DNA of 64,000 nucleotides from Acinetobacter sp. YWS30-1 (GTDB lineage: Bacteria > Pseudomonadota > Gammaproteobacteria > Pseudomonadales > Moraxellaceae): NCBI RefSeq assembly GCF_033558715.1, contig NZ_CP114606.1, positions 124,001 through 188,000 of the forward strand, written 5' to 3'. The number at the start of each line of letters is the position of its first letter. The stretch's first letter is position 1. The notes under the pieces were generated by a model. The model was not told the DNA's origin. It was given only the letters and a program-made list of their open reading frames with translations, and ran no database searches. This document shows, one piece after another, positions 28,903 through 38,161 of the stretch. A program made the translations under genes and the position numbers.

Positions 28903-29553
28903 ATGAATATTTTAATCGTTGATGATCATCCACTGTTTCGTCATGCTCTGATCCAAGCTGTTCGTTATAGTCTGCCACAAGCGCAGATTCATGAAACTGC
29001 AGCAGTCAATGAATTTTATGAACGTCTAGAAAATGGTCCTGAGCCTGATCTTGTCCTTCTGGATTTAAACCTGCCAGGTGCATCGGGCTTTTCTGCTCTG
29101 GTCCATGTCCGCGCACAATATCCTTCGATTCCAATTATTGTCGTTTCTGCTCACGAAGAAGCCAGCATTATCCAGCGTGCAATTGCACATGGTGCGATGG
29201 GCTATATTCCAAAATCTGCGCATCCAAGCCATATTGGTGAAGCGATTCGTGAAGTCCTCGAAGGTGAAATCTGGTTACCACCCAATCTGCCAGCCAACAT
29301 GAATTTCGATCCGCGTGCTGCAGATGAAACTGCATTGGCAGAACGGATTCAGTCACTGACACCGCAACAGTTCCGTGTCTTGATGATGGTAGCTGAAGGC
29401 CTGCTGAACAAACAGATTGCTTATGAACTGGATGTCTCTGAAGCCACTATTAAAGCGCACGTAACAGCAATCTTCCGTAAGCTGGGTGTACAAAACCGTA
29501 CCCAGGCGGTGCTTGCTATCAATGCCTTGAATATTGAAGAAAAGAAAATGTAA
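28903..29553 (+). CDS. crbR: NarL/LuxR-type response regulator, CrbR/ErdR-like
   Basis: Cytosolic two-component response regulator, 216 residues. The receiver domain has the acidic pair IVDDH, the phosphoacceptor DLVLLDLNLPG (about residue 53) and IPKSA with the conserved Lys. The C-terminal LuxR helix-turn-helix reads LTPQQFRVLMMVAEGLLNKQIAYEL then SEATIKAHVTAIFRKLGV. The CrbS-like hybrid kinase is encoded 1.3 kb away, and acs and actP lie in the same 15-kb block. CrbS/CrbR (MxtR/ErdR in pseudomonads) activates acs and actP for acetate growth. The identification combines sequence and context; other NarL-type regulators cannot be excluded from sequence alone. Confidence 0.75.
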   Translation: MNILIVDDHPLFRHALIQAVRYSLPQAQIHETAAVNEFYERLENGPEPDLVLLDLNLPGASGFSALVHVRAQYPSIPIIVVSAHEEASIIQRAIAHGAMGYIPKSAHPSHIGEAIREVLEGEIWLPPNLPANMNFDPRAADETALAERIQSLTPQQFRVLMMVAEGLLNKQIAYELDVSEATIKAHVTAIFRKLGVQNRTQAVLAINALNIEEKKM

Positions 29554-29572
29554 GGGATTTAACTTACAAAAT

Positions 29573-29600
29573 AAAAAAGACCTCATCTGAGGTCTTTTTT
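29573..29600. terminator. Bidirectional terminator after crbR
   Basis: AAAAAAGACCTCA-tc-TGAGGTCTTTTTT between converging genes. Confidence 0.88.
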
Positions 29601-29620
29601 ATTGCGAATATATTGCCAGA

Positions 29621-30388
29621 TTAAGCAATATAATCCTGTTTTTGGGTGACATCGGTACAGAACATTGGATTCAGTGCGGATTGCAGTTCATCAATCTGTT
29701 CTTGAGTGACATAGCCTTTGGAGATCAGGTATTCTGCTACGCGATCATCACGCAGACTCAGGAAAGTCGCATCATACACACCTAAGTCTACAAACAGGGC
29801 AGCAGTTTCCAGACTGTTAAAACGGTCCAGATAAACTTCATCTTCATACATCAGGAATACATGCTCGTCTGTGCTATTCGGATCGACCTGTAGGTGCTCT
29901 GCCAGTTCATGCGGGCAGGTTTTGATAAAGAGCAAGTCAGAGAGTTCATCAAACTGGGTGGTATCCAGGCAATCTTCTTCATTTTTCACTTTGCCGAGCC
30001 ACGCTTTAAAGACCAGTACGGCACCACCACGCAGCAGCATACTCCAGATCTGATGACGGGTTTGTACAGGTAAATCTTCAGCTTCTGCTTCCAGAGATTC
30101 AATCAGCTTGTTTTCCTGTTCAGCCAAACGTTCAAATAAACCTAAACCTTGCGGTTTGTAGGCATAAGGTTCAAAGACATCAAAATGCAGTTCATCAAAA
30201 ACTTGCAGGGCTAAAGGAACCGCATGCTGATACAGGGTTTCAAGTGCCTGAATCTGGGTATCGTCGAGTTTGCTGTATTTAAACATTTGCGTCCAGTCGA
30301 TGCTGGGTAATAAGGCATTAGCACCATATTGGCGATGGAATTGCTGAGTCTGTGCGGGAAGCTGAGCAATTGATTCATCGAGTTTCAT
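29621..30388 (-). CDS. Protein of unknown function between crbR and crbS
   Basis: 255-residue soluble, acidic protein that I do not recognise. No signal peptide or membrane segment is visible. The sequence is largely helical in pattern, rich in Glu, Asp and Leu, with a segment LVFKAWLGKVKNEEDCLD near the middle and a C-terminal region (SLRDDRVAEYLISKGYVTQEQIDELQ) that resembles a short helical adaptor. It lies between the two genes of the putative acetate two-component system, oriented like the kinase and converging on crbR. Whether it belongs functionally with them is unknown. A GGAG ribosome-binding site precedes the ATG. Confidence 0.75.
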   Translation of the reverse strand: MKLDESIAQLPAQTQQFHRQYGANALLPSIDWTQMFKYSKLDDTQIQALETLYQHAVPLALQVFDELHFDVFEPYAYKPQGLGLFERLAEQENKLIESLEAEAEDLPVQTRHQIWSMLLRGGAVLVFKAWLGKVKNEEDCLDTTQFDELSDLLFIKTCPHELAEHLQVDPNSTDEHVFLMYEDEVYLDRFNSLETAALFVDLGVYDATFLSLRDDRVAEYLISKGYVTQEQIDELQSALNPMFCTDVTQKQDYIA

Positions 30389-30805
30389 TTTTATAACTCC
30401 TATCTAGCAGTGCAAATAGACCAGCTGCCAAAAGGATTTAGACATTGTCAGATGGAAACTGATCGTTTCTTATATTGTCTATTTTTAGAGCTAAGCCTGT
30501 TGTATTAAAAATACGACCAAAGTTCTATCTGCCATAAAATAGGATTAAAAATTAATTTAAAACAACAACTTAAATAATTGTAACTAGGTGTACACATGTA
30601 TATTAATAGAATTGGTGGCTTTTGCCATAGAGAATGCTGAAATGATAATTTTGAGCAATTTATCAGCAGGAATTATGTGAAATTTGGTGCTTTTAGCACA
30701 TTGGCCTGATTTTTTTGCCAGTCAGGTAAAGAAAGGTATTTGTTTGGTATAAAAAATGCCCACTTTAAATCATTAAAATGGGCATTGAGATGAAAATAAA
30801 AAGTT
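30389..30805. other. Intergenic region with crbS terminator
   Basis: About 415 AT-rich bases. The only structure I can support is the crbS terminator at 30751-30786. The rest should contain the promoter of the 29621-30388 gene. Confidence 0.5.
30751..30786 (-). terminator. Terminator of crbS
   Basis: On the minus strand AATGCCCA and TGGGCATT arms followed by T6, 20 bases after the crbS stop. Confidence 0.85.
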
Positions 30806-33800
30806 CTAGCTACCTGAGATTTTCAGACCGGATAACCAGGAACGGAGTGAAGCAGGCTTCAACGGTTTTTTCAGCAGGACAATATTTAAATCCTTCAGGC
30901 GCTGTGGCAGTTCCGGATCAGAATCTGCGGTAATCAATGCCACCGGAATATCACTACTACGATGTTCCAGAATAAAGTCCAGACCGATTTTATCCTGATT
31001 TAAATGCTGATCGACCAGCCAGACCTGAATATTTTCCTGCTGGATCATTTCGGCTGCCTGTTCTGGTTCGGTGGCTTTAAAGACCTGATAGCCCCATTTG
31101 GTCAATAAGGTCGACATGCCTTCCAGAATGGTTTCATCATTGTCCAAACATAGAATCTTAAAGGCCTTGGACTTCAATGGCACAGCCTGAACAGGGGCGG
31201 CAATGACTTTCGGCGCTGCGGTCAACGGTACTTCAATCATGAAGCAGGAACCTTTGCCCAGCTCGGAAGAAACATGAACTGGATAATCCAGTAGTCCGGT
31301 CATACGCTGCACGATGGCGAGACCAAGCCCCAGACCCTGTTCACCCCAAGGCGAAGTATGGCCACATCGCTCGAATTCCTGGAACAGCTTGATCCGCTGT
31401 TCTTCAGCAATACCGGGACCGGTATCCCAAACCCCGATCCGGATATGATTTGGCCGGTTGCTAGAACGCAGTACACCGACCACGACCTTACCTTTGGCGG
31501 TATAACGTAGGGCATTGCTGACAAAGTTCTGGATAATCCGGCGAATCCATTGTGGATCGGTGTCAATCCAGAACTGGGCATCATGCACTCGCAGTTTGAT
31601 GCCACGTTGTGCCGCAATGGATTTGAATTGCAGTTCCAGATCACTTAATAAATCATGCAGTGGATAAGCCTGGTGTTTCGGCTGAATCGTACCGCCCTCC
31701 AGTCGGGCAATATCCAGCAGAGCTGAGAGCATGCTTTCTGCCCCATGCAGGGCACGATCCAGTTGCTGCAGGGTCTTGCGATCTTCTTCGCTTTGTACAC
31801 TTTGCTCCAGCGCCGTACTGAACAGACGTGCAGCATGCATTGGCTGTAACAGGTCATGACTGGCGGCAGCAATAAAGCGGCTCTTGGACATATTGGCTTT
31901 GTCGGCTTGTTCACGCGCCAGTTGCTGTTCAGACAGGGCATCAGCGAGCTGCTGGGTACGATCCTGAACCCGGGCTTCCAGTAATGCTTCATTTTCACGG
32001 AAGGCAGTAATATCGGCAAAGGTCGTCACGAAACCACCGCCTTCAATTGGGTTACCCCGCATCTGAATCACGCGGCCATCTTTACGGATCCGTTCAAATT
32101 CATGCGCACTGCCGACCTGCATCCAGTGAATCCGTTTACGCACATGTTCTTCGACCGAGCCCGGACCACATTCACCGCGTTCAGCGTTATAACGGATTAG
32201 GTCAGCGATTGGACAGCCGACATAAACAATATCTTTTGGATAGTCGAACAGTTTCAGGTATTGGTTGTTCCAGGCGACCAGACACATATTTTCATCAACC
32301 ACACTCACCCCTTGGGTCATATGGTCGATCATGGTCATGATCAGGTTCTGGTTAAAACGCTGCCATTGTGAGGCCTGATCCAGAATATTCGCCACCTGAC
32401 CGAGGGCCAGGCCATTATTCACCATCGCGGTAGTCAGCAGGGTACGTGCCGAGGCTGCACCAATGGTACCGGCCAGATACTGCTCAGTAAAACGCCACCA
32501 CATGCCATTGGCACTGCTATTTTCATTCAGTTCCACACTATTTTGAGCACAGAACTGCTGGAAGGCCTGCATGGTTGGACCTTCACCGGTAATGCGCTTG
32601 GCCAGCGTAATCAGGTCACCAACTTTTAAACGGGCCACATCCTGATGCGAGTAGCTGACATCAGTAGATGGACTTTGAGAAGGAAGCGGCTTGGTTTCAT
32701 AGTAGAAGAAACTTTCCGCCTGAATCTGTTCAGCCACACTTGGACGGAACATCCGGGAAACCCAGATATATAGGAATGTGTTCAGACCTAGTGCCCAGAC
32801 CACACCATGCGTTAAAGGATCAAAAGATTCGAAACCGATCAGGGCTTCAGGACGTAACCAGTTCCAGCCCAAAGGACCCTGTTCCAGAAAACTCTGGCTG
32901 AACTGCTGATAGGCTTCTGGCAGGCTGCGCAAAATCGTTGGTAATAGCAGGGTATACGACCATAAAGCGAAACCGGTCAGCAGGCCAGCATATACACCTT
33001 GCTTACTCCCGCCACGCCAATACAGACCGCCAATCAGGGCAGGGGCGAATTGTGCCACGGCACTAAAGGCCAGCAGACCAAAGACTGAGAGCTGGTCAAT
33101 ATCATTAAAAAAGTTGAAGAACAGAAAGCCCATCAACATCACGGCTAGGATACAGATCCGGCGGGTAAATTTCAGTACCAATGGTAAACGCTTGTCATGC
33201 CGTGAGATCAGGTTTAATCGCCAGAGCGCTGGCATGATCAGGTCATTACTCAGCATGATCGACAGGGCGACTGAAGATACCAGCAGCATGCCGGTGGAAG
33301 CCGAGAAACCGCCTAAGAAGGCCAATAAGGTCAGCCAGTCCTGATTATAGCTAAGCGGTAAAGACAGTACCGCGACATCTGGAATCGCTAAATATTGGGG
33401 AGCCGCATGCAGTGCCCAGCTGGCAATCGGGATAATTGCCAGTGTGGTCAGAATCAGATAAATGGCAAACCAGCGACGTGCACCACGGATATGTTTTTCA
33501 TCCCGTAATTCAACCACTGCTACGTGGAATTGACGTGGCAAGCAGATAATCGCCAGTGCAGCCAACAGGGTCTGTACCCAGAAACTTTCCGGTACGCCAA
33601 ACAGCTGTACATCATGGAAGGTTGACTGAATATCGCTACTGATCTGAGGCAGATTTTCTGGTGCTTCAAAAATAAAGAAACAGGCTACGGCCAGCAAGGC
33701 AAATAACTTAACAAAAGACTCAAAGGCGACAGCCAGCATCAGACCGCCATGCTGTTCGGTGTTGGCAATCTGCCGGGTACCGAAAATCATCGCCAGAATC

Positions 33801-34297
33801 GCCAGGACGCCAGTCAGGAACAGTACGCTATTGGTGGTACTGGCAATCCCGGCTGAAGGTTCCAGAATGACCGCCGCACTCAAGGCAATTGCACGTAACT
33901 GCAAAGCCAGATAGGGAATGATGGCAATCACCGCCAGAATGGTGACCAGCGAAGCCAGAGGCCCACTCTTACCATAACGTGCAGCGACGAAGTCGGCGAT
34001 AGAGGAAATCGCATGATGCTGGCGTACCCGTCCCAGACGGCGCCAGATATCGTAACCAATCGCGACAAAGAGCAGGGGACCAAGATAGATCGGCAGGAAA
34101 ATAATTCCTTCACGAACCGCAGCACCGGTCGCGCCATAAAATGTCCAGGAAGAACAGTAGACGCCTAAAGTTAAACTAAACAATAGCATGCGGCCACGGG
34201 TACTCAGCCGGCTGGCATGTTTTTCCCCATAGAAAGCGCAAGTAAAGAGTAAAGTGATATAGAGGGCGAGCACCCCTATGATGAGCCAACTGTTCAT
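30806..34297 (-). CDS. crbS: Hybrid sensor kinase with sodium/solute symporter domain, CrbS/MxtR-like
   Basis: 1163-residue inner-membrane sensor. Residues 1 to about 510 form a sodium/solute-symporter domain of about 13 helices (GVYCSSWTFYGATGAAVREG near the start). A PAS domain follows (VDENMCLVAWNNQYLKLFDY, about 650-770), then a coiled coil and a histidine kinase with H-box FIAAASHDLLQPMHAARLF, N-box NFVSNALRYT and G-box DTGPGIAEE. A C-terminal receiver domain has LCLDNDE and phosphoacceptor VWLVDQHL. Such symporter-kinases are the CrbS/MxtR type that, with CrbR/ErdR, controls acs and actP. It is divergent from yjcH-actP across a 182-base promoter region. The ligand is not known from sequence. 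Confidence 0.85.
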   Translation of the reverse strand: MNSWLIIGVLALYITLLFTCAFYGEKHASRLSTRGRMLLFSLTLGVYCSSWTFYGATGAAVREGIIFLPIYLGPLLFVAIGYDIWRRLGRVRQHHAISSIADFVAARYGKSGPLASLVTILAVIAIIPYLALQLRAIALSAAVILEPSAGIASTTNSVLFLTGVLAILAMIFGTRQIANTEQHGGLMLAVAFESFVKLFALLAVACFFIFEAPENLPQISSDIQSTFHDVQLFGVPESFWVQTLLAALAIICLPRQFHVAVVELRDEKHIRGARRWFAIYLILTTLAIIPIASWALHAAPQYLAIPDVAVLSLPLSYNQDWLTLLAFLGGFSASTGMLLVSSVALSIMLSNDLIMPALWRLNLISRHDKRLPLVLKFTRRICILAVMLMGFLFFNFFNDIDQLSVFGLLAFSAVAQFAPALIGGLYWRGGSKQGVYAGLLTGFALWSYTLLLPTILRSLPEAYQQFSQSFLEQGPLGWNWLRPEALIGFESFDPLTHGVVWALGLNTFLYIWVSRMFRPSVAEQIQAESFFYYETKPLPSQSPSTDVSYSHQDVARLKVGDLITLAKRITGEGPTMQAFQQFCAQNSVELNENSSANGMWWRFTEQYLAGTIGAASARTLLTTAMVNNGLALGQVANILDQASQWQRFNQNLIMTMIDHMTQGVSVVDENMCLVAWNNQYLKLFDYPKDIVYVGCPIADLIRYNAERGECGPGSVEEHVRKRIHWMQVGSAHEFERIRKDGRVIQMRGNPIEGGGFVTTFADITAFRENEALLEARVQDRTQQLADALSEQQLAREQADKANMSKSRFIAAASHDLLQPMHAARLFSTALEQSVQSEEDRKTLQQLDRALHGAESMLSALLDIARLEGGTIQPKHQAYPLHDLLSDLELQFKSIAAQRGIKLRVHDAQFWIDTDPQWIRRIIQNFVSNALRYTAKGKVVVGVLRSSNRPNHIRIGVWDTGPGIAEEQRIKLFQEFERCGHTSPWGEQGLGLGLAIVQRMTGLLDYPVHVSSELGKGSCFMIEVPLTAAPKVIAAPVQAVPLKSKAFKILCLDNDETILEGMSTLLTKWGYQVFKATEPEQAAEMIQQENIQVWLVDQHLNQDKIGLDFILEHRSSDIPVALITADSDPELPQRLKDLNIVLLKKPLKPASLRSWLSGLKISGS

Positions 34298-34479
34298 ATA
34301 GCCTGATGTGTACTGTGCATGACGCTATGATACCGCATCATGCACTCAGCAGTTTAAATTGATCATTTTTTAACGACCAAAGTCTAAATTACAAGTCATT
34401 CTAAATGTTGTTATTTTGCAACAGTGATAATTCGAATTAAAAAATAGTAAGCCCATGGTGGGGCTACAGGAGTGTAACT

Positions 34480-34812
34480 ATGGATGAGGCCCAAGTAGAA
34501 AGAATTCTACAGAATCCCAAATTCAAAGAAATGGTACGTAGAAAAAGTACGCTGAGCTGGACCTTAACCGGCATCATGCTATTTGTCTATGTCGGTTTCA
34601 TGTTGCTTGTTGGCTACAACAAAGAATTTCTATTGTCTTCAATTTCTGGCGGTGTAACGACCTGGGGTGTACCTCTAGGTATCGGTATCATTATTTTGTC
34701 TTTTATATTGTGCTGGGTGTATTCCTACATTGCCAATAACAAACTTGATCAGCTGAACAGAGAAGCAATTCAGGAAGTGGAAGCGATTACAAAAGAAAAG
34801 GGGCAACACTAA
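34480..34812 (+). CDS. yjcH: DUF485 membrane protein YjcH
   Basis: Small inner-membrane protein, 110 residues, with two membrane helices ([18 protein letters not shown] and [19 protein letters not shown]). The N-terminus carries [16 protein letters not shown], the DUF485 hallmark. The C-terminal tail is a charged helix. It is always found beside acetate permease; here the actP ATG follows its stop by one base. It probably assists ActP, but its role is not established. AGGAGTG before the ATG is a good ribosome-binding site. Confidence 0.93.
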   Translation: MDEAQVERILQNPKFKEMVRRKSTLSWTLTGIMLFVYVGFMLLVGYNKEFLLSSISGGVTTWGVPLGIGIIILSFILCWVYSYIANNKLDQLNREAIQEVEAITKEKGQH

Positions 34813-34813
34813 G

Positions 34814-36529
34814 ATGAAAGGGATTTCATATCAAGCGCTTGCTGCTGCAGCGCTGACCTTGCTCAGCTCGGCAATGGCATTTGCTGGACCAGATCTGGGT
34901 GCTGCGGAGCAGCAAGCGACCAACTGGCACGCGATTATCATGTTTGTGATTTTCGTTGGAGCAACCTTATTTATTACCAAATGGGCTGCCAAACAAACCA
35001 CAAATACTAATGATTTCTATACTGCCGGCGGCGGGATTTCTGGCTTCCAGAACGGTCTGGCCATTGCTGGTGACTTCATGTCTGCAGCATCTTTCCTCGG
35101 TATTTCCGCGATGGTATTCCTGTCCGGTTTTGACGGATTGCTGTACTCACTAGGCTTTATGGTGGGTTGGCCAATCGTTTTATTCCTGGTGGCAGAACGT
35201 TTGCGTAACCTGGGTAAATTTAACCTGTCTGATGTAGTGTCGTTCCGTCTGGAAGAAAAACCGGTGCGTACTCTAGCTGCATTAAGTTCACTGGTTGTGG
35301 TGGCGTTTTACCTGATCGCACAGATGGTAGGTGCAGGTCAGTTGATCAAGTTACTCTTCGGTCTGAACTACAATATTGCTGTGGTGATTGTTGGCCTGTT
35401 GATGATGGCTTACGTAATCTTCGGTGGCATGCTAGCGACCACTTGGGTACAGATCATTAAAGCAGTAATGCTGTTGTCTGGTGCGACATTTATGGCTTTC
35501 ATGGTAATGAAGGGCGTAGGTTTCAGCTTTACCAATATGTTTGAACAATCGATTCAGGTTTACTCTAAAGTACATGACTTGAGCCTTGCAGATGCAACCA
35601 AGATTATGGGTCCGGGTAATCTCGCTTCGAATCCGGTCGATGCGATTTCTCTTGGTCTGGCGCTGATGTTTGGTACAGCAGGTCTGCCACATATCCTGAT
35701 GCGTTTCTTTACAGTAAAAGATGCCAAAGAAGCACGTAAATCAGTGGTGGTTGCAACAGGCTTTATCGGTTACTTCTACCTGTTAACCTTCATTATCGGT
35801 TTCGGTGCGATTCTATACGTAGCGAACAACCCGCAGTTCCTGGACATTGCAAAAATGGCAATCACAGGCAAGCTAGAGCTGGTGGGCGGTAACAACATGG
35901 CCGCGGTTCACCTGGCAGATGCTGTGGGTGGTGACCTGTTCATGGGCTTCATTTCTGCAGTGGCATTCGCAACCATTCTTGCGGTAGTTGCAGGTTTGAC
36001 CTTGTCAGGTGCTTCAGCAATTTCACATGACTTGTATGCAAACGTATTCAAGAAAGGCCGTACTACACCTGAATCTGAACTGCGCATGTCTAAAATTGCA
36101 ACTCTTGGTCTTGCTATCTTTGCGATGATTCTGGGAATCCTGTTCGAGAAGCAAAACGTTGCCTTCATGGTGGGTCTGGCATTCTCGGTAGCCGCATGTG
36201 CCAACTTCCCGGTATTGGTTCTGTCTATGTTCTGGAAAGGCCTGACCACACGTGGTGCTGTCATTGGTGGCGTGGTTGGTTTGGTGACTGCAGTAGTACT
36301 GATCATACTGTCTAAAGCAGTTTGGGTAGATACTTTCGCGATTTCAGATACACCAGTCGTTCCATTTAATGGTCCTGCATTATTTGCAATGCCACTGTCT
36401 TTCTTCTGCTGCTGGTTCTTCTCCATCACAGACCGCTCAGTGAAAGCACAAGCAGAACGCAAAGCTTTCGATGCACAGTTTGTTCGCTCACAAACAGGTA
36501 TTGGAATCTCAGGTGCATCTGATCATTAA
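34814..36529 (+). CDS. actP: Cation/acetate symporter
   Basis: Sodium/solute-symporter family permease for acetate and related short acids, 571 residues and about 13-14 membrane helices. An N-terminal signal-like segment ([16 protein letters not shown]) resembles the cleaved leader of E. coli ActP. Core motifs: [51 protein letters not shown] and [20 protein letters not shown]. Translationally coupled to yjcH. Its terminator has been split by an IS4-type insertion 22 bases after the stop, so readthrough into the transposase is possible. Confidence 0.96.
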   Translation: MKGISYQALAAAALTLLSSAMAFAGPDLGAAEQQATNWHAIIMFVIFVGATLFITKWAAKQTTNTNDFYTAGGGISGFQNGLAIAGDFMSAASFLGISAMVFLSGFDGLLYSLGFMVGWPIVLFLVAERLRNLGKFNLSDVVSFRLEEKPVRTLAALSSLVVVAFYLIAQMVGAGQLIKLLFGLNYNIAVVIVGLLMMAYVIFGGMLATTWVQIIKAVMLLSGATFMAFMVMKGVGFSFTNMFEQSIQVYSKVHDLSLADATKIMGPGNLASNPVDAISLGLALMFGTAGLPHILMRFFTVKDAKEARKSVVVATGFIGYFYLLTFIIGFGAILYVANNPQFLDIAKMAITGKLELVGGNNMAAVHLADAVGGDLFMGFISAVAFATILAVVAGLTLSGASAISHDLYANVFKKGRTTPESELRMSKIATLGLAIFAMILGILFEKQNVAFMVGLAFSVAACANFPVLVLSMFWKGLTTRGAVIGGVVGLVTAVVLIILSKAVWVDTFAISDTPVVPFNGPALFAMPLSFFCCWFFSITDRSVKAQAERKAFDAQFVRSQTGIGISGASDH

Positions 36530-36551
36530 GATCTGATGTCCTAAAAAAGCC

Positions 36552-36561
36552 TCCTGATGGG
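36552..36561 (+). repeat. Target-site duplication, left copy
   Basis: TCCTGATGGG directly before the left inverted repeat, repeated exactly at 37953-37962. Confidence 0.93.
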
Positions 36562-37952
36562 TAATGCCAGTCAGTTAAGCAAATTTTAGTAAAATGTAGT
36601 AAAAATGAGTGTATGTAAATACGCTCATTTTTTTATGTCTTTATCTGAACATTTAGAATCCACTCTTGAACATTCTCTCCCATCACTCAACCATTTTTGT
36701 GAACTTATTGATTTAAATTGGATTGAAACAAGCCTGCATCAAACAGGTAAGGCATCAATCAGAAGGAGAAAATTACCTGCTGAGCATGTGGTTTGGCTTG
36801 TTATTGGGCTTGCCTTGTTTCGAAATCAACCCATCAGCTATGTTGTAGAGCAATTAAACCTCGTGTTTGGTACAACAGAATATTGTGTTCCTAGTGCAGC
36901 AGTCCAAGCACGACAACGTTTAGGACAAGAGCCTTTAAGTACCTTATTCTCTCTGCTCAGCCAAGCATGGTTTGATGAAACACAGCAACAATATTCAAAC
37001 TTTCAAGGACTTAGCATATGTGCTGTTGATGGGGTGGTTTGGTCTATGCCGCTGACCGAAGAGAACTTTAATCATTTTGGCTCATCTAAAGGTAAAACTG
37101 CTGTAGCACCTTACCCACAAGTGAGAGCCACGTGCCTAGTCAATACCAATACCCATGAAATCATAGATGCCCAAATAGGCAGTATGGATCAGGGTGAACT
37201 CACATTAGCAAATCAATTATCTCCTCCAGCACAAAGTATTACATTATTTGATCGAGCTTATTTCTCTGCTGATTTTCTAATAGGGTGGCAAACACGTGCA
37301 GAATCAAGTCATTGGCTGATGCGAGCAAAAGATAATTTACGTTATGAAATTATTAAACGGAATTCCCCACATGATTTTCATATCAGGATGCCAATATCAC
37401 CTAGAGCCAAGAAGCTTAACCCAACGTTAGGGGATTATTGGGAGGCACGTTTGATTGAAGTTGAGCAGGCAGGAAAAATCAGACGTTACATTACTTCATT
37501 ATTAGATTCAAAGACATACCCACTTATAGCCTTGGCAAAGTTATATGCTCAGCGTTGGGAAATTGAAATGTGTTACCGAGAAATTAAAAGCAATTTGCAG
37601 AAAGGTAAGCTCTTAAGAAGCAAGCAACCAGACTTAATTTATCAAGAATTATGGGGTGTCTTGATTGCCTATAATGTTCTGAGACGACAAATGAAACATA
37701 TGGCTCAACGAGCTAAAGTAAGTCCTTTGAGAATCAGTTTTCATATTGCATCTATTGCCCTTCTTAATTTACTCAGATTCGACTCTTTGGCTTCTGCAGG
37801 TAATCTCCCCAAACATCTGGAAAGTTTAATGGAGAAATCTAATCGGTATGTTATACCTGAGAGAAGAGTGAGGAGTTATCCAAGGGTTGTAAAAGGAAAA
37901 CCTCAAAAATACCCAAGAAAAAGCCAGTCAATCTCTTAACTGACTGGCATTA
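36562..37952 (+). mobile_element. Complete IS4-family insertion sequence
   Basis: 1391 bases bounded by perfect 18-base terminal inverted repeats TAATGCCAGTCAGTTAAG (36562-36579) and its reverse complement (37935-37952), flanked by the 10-base duplication TCCTGATGGG. It encodes one IS4-type transposase. The right end also contains GCCAGTCA (37923-37930) / TGACTGGC (37941-37948), a hairpin that overlaps the transposase stop. Intact ends, an intact ORF and a perfect duplication indicate a recent insertion. The reconstructed target is the actP terminator. Confidence 0.95.
36635..37939 (+). CDS. IS4-family DDE transposase
   Basis: About 434 residues from ATG 36635; the frame extends upstream to 36605 (MSVCKYAHFF), which could also be used. 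An N-terminal helix-turn-helix-like region and DUF4372-type start (RRRKLPAEHVVWLVIGLALF) are followed by DDE catalytic motifs: CAVDGVVW (first Asp), ITLFDRAYFSADFL (second Asp) and the IS4 C1 signature YAQRWEIEMCYREIKSNLQ with the catalytic Glu. Length and order match the IS4 group. The stop codon lies in the right inverted repeat. The gene is intact, so the element may be active. Confidence 0.95.
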   Translation: MSLSEHLESTLEHSLPSLNHFCELIDLNWIETSLHQTGKASIRRRKLPAEHVVWLVIGLALFRNQPISYVVEQLNLVFGTTEYCVPSAAVQARQRLGQEPLSTLFSLLSQAWFDETQQQYSNFQGLSICAVDGVVWSMPLTEENFNHFGSSKGKTAVAPYPQVRATCLVNTNTHEIIDAQIGSMDQGELTLANQLSPPAQSITLFDRAYFSADFLIGWQTRAESSHWLMRAKDNLRYEIIKRNSPHDFHIRMPISPRAKKLNPTLGDYWEARLIEVEQAGKIRRYITSLLDSKTYPLIALAKLYAQRWEIEMCYREIKSNLQKGKLLRSKQPDLIYQELWGVLIAYNVLRRQMKHMAQRAKVSPLRISFHIASIALLNLLRFDSLASAGNLPKHLESLMEKSNRYVIPERRVRSYPRVVKGKPQKYPRKSQSIS

Positions 37953-37962
37953 TCCTGATGGG
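37953..37962 (+). repeat. Target-site duplication, right copy
   Basis: TCCTGATGGG directly after the right inverted repeat; followed by GGCTTTTTTT, the displaced half of the actP terminator. Confidence 0.93.
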
Positions 37963-38161
37963 GGCTTTTTTTATAGCGATAAAATACCTGAGCTACCCAA
38001 TGAAATACTTTGGGATAGGTTATCTAAAATTAAATACAGCTATTTTTAACTGAGATTTCAATGATTTTTATACAATCCTGTTTCTAACCATCAGCTAGAT
38101 CATGCTATGTTAAGCCAGCGATAACAATAATGATGCTCGACAGGACATCAAGACAAATCTC

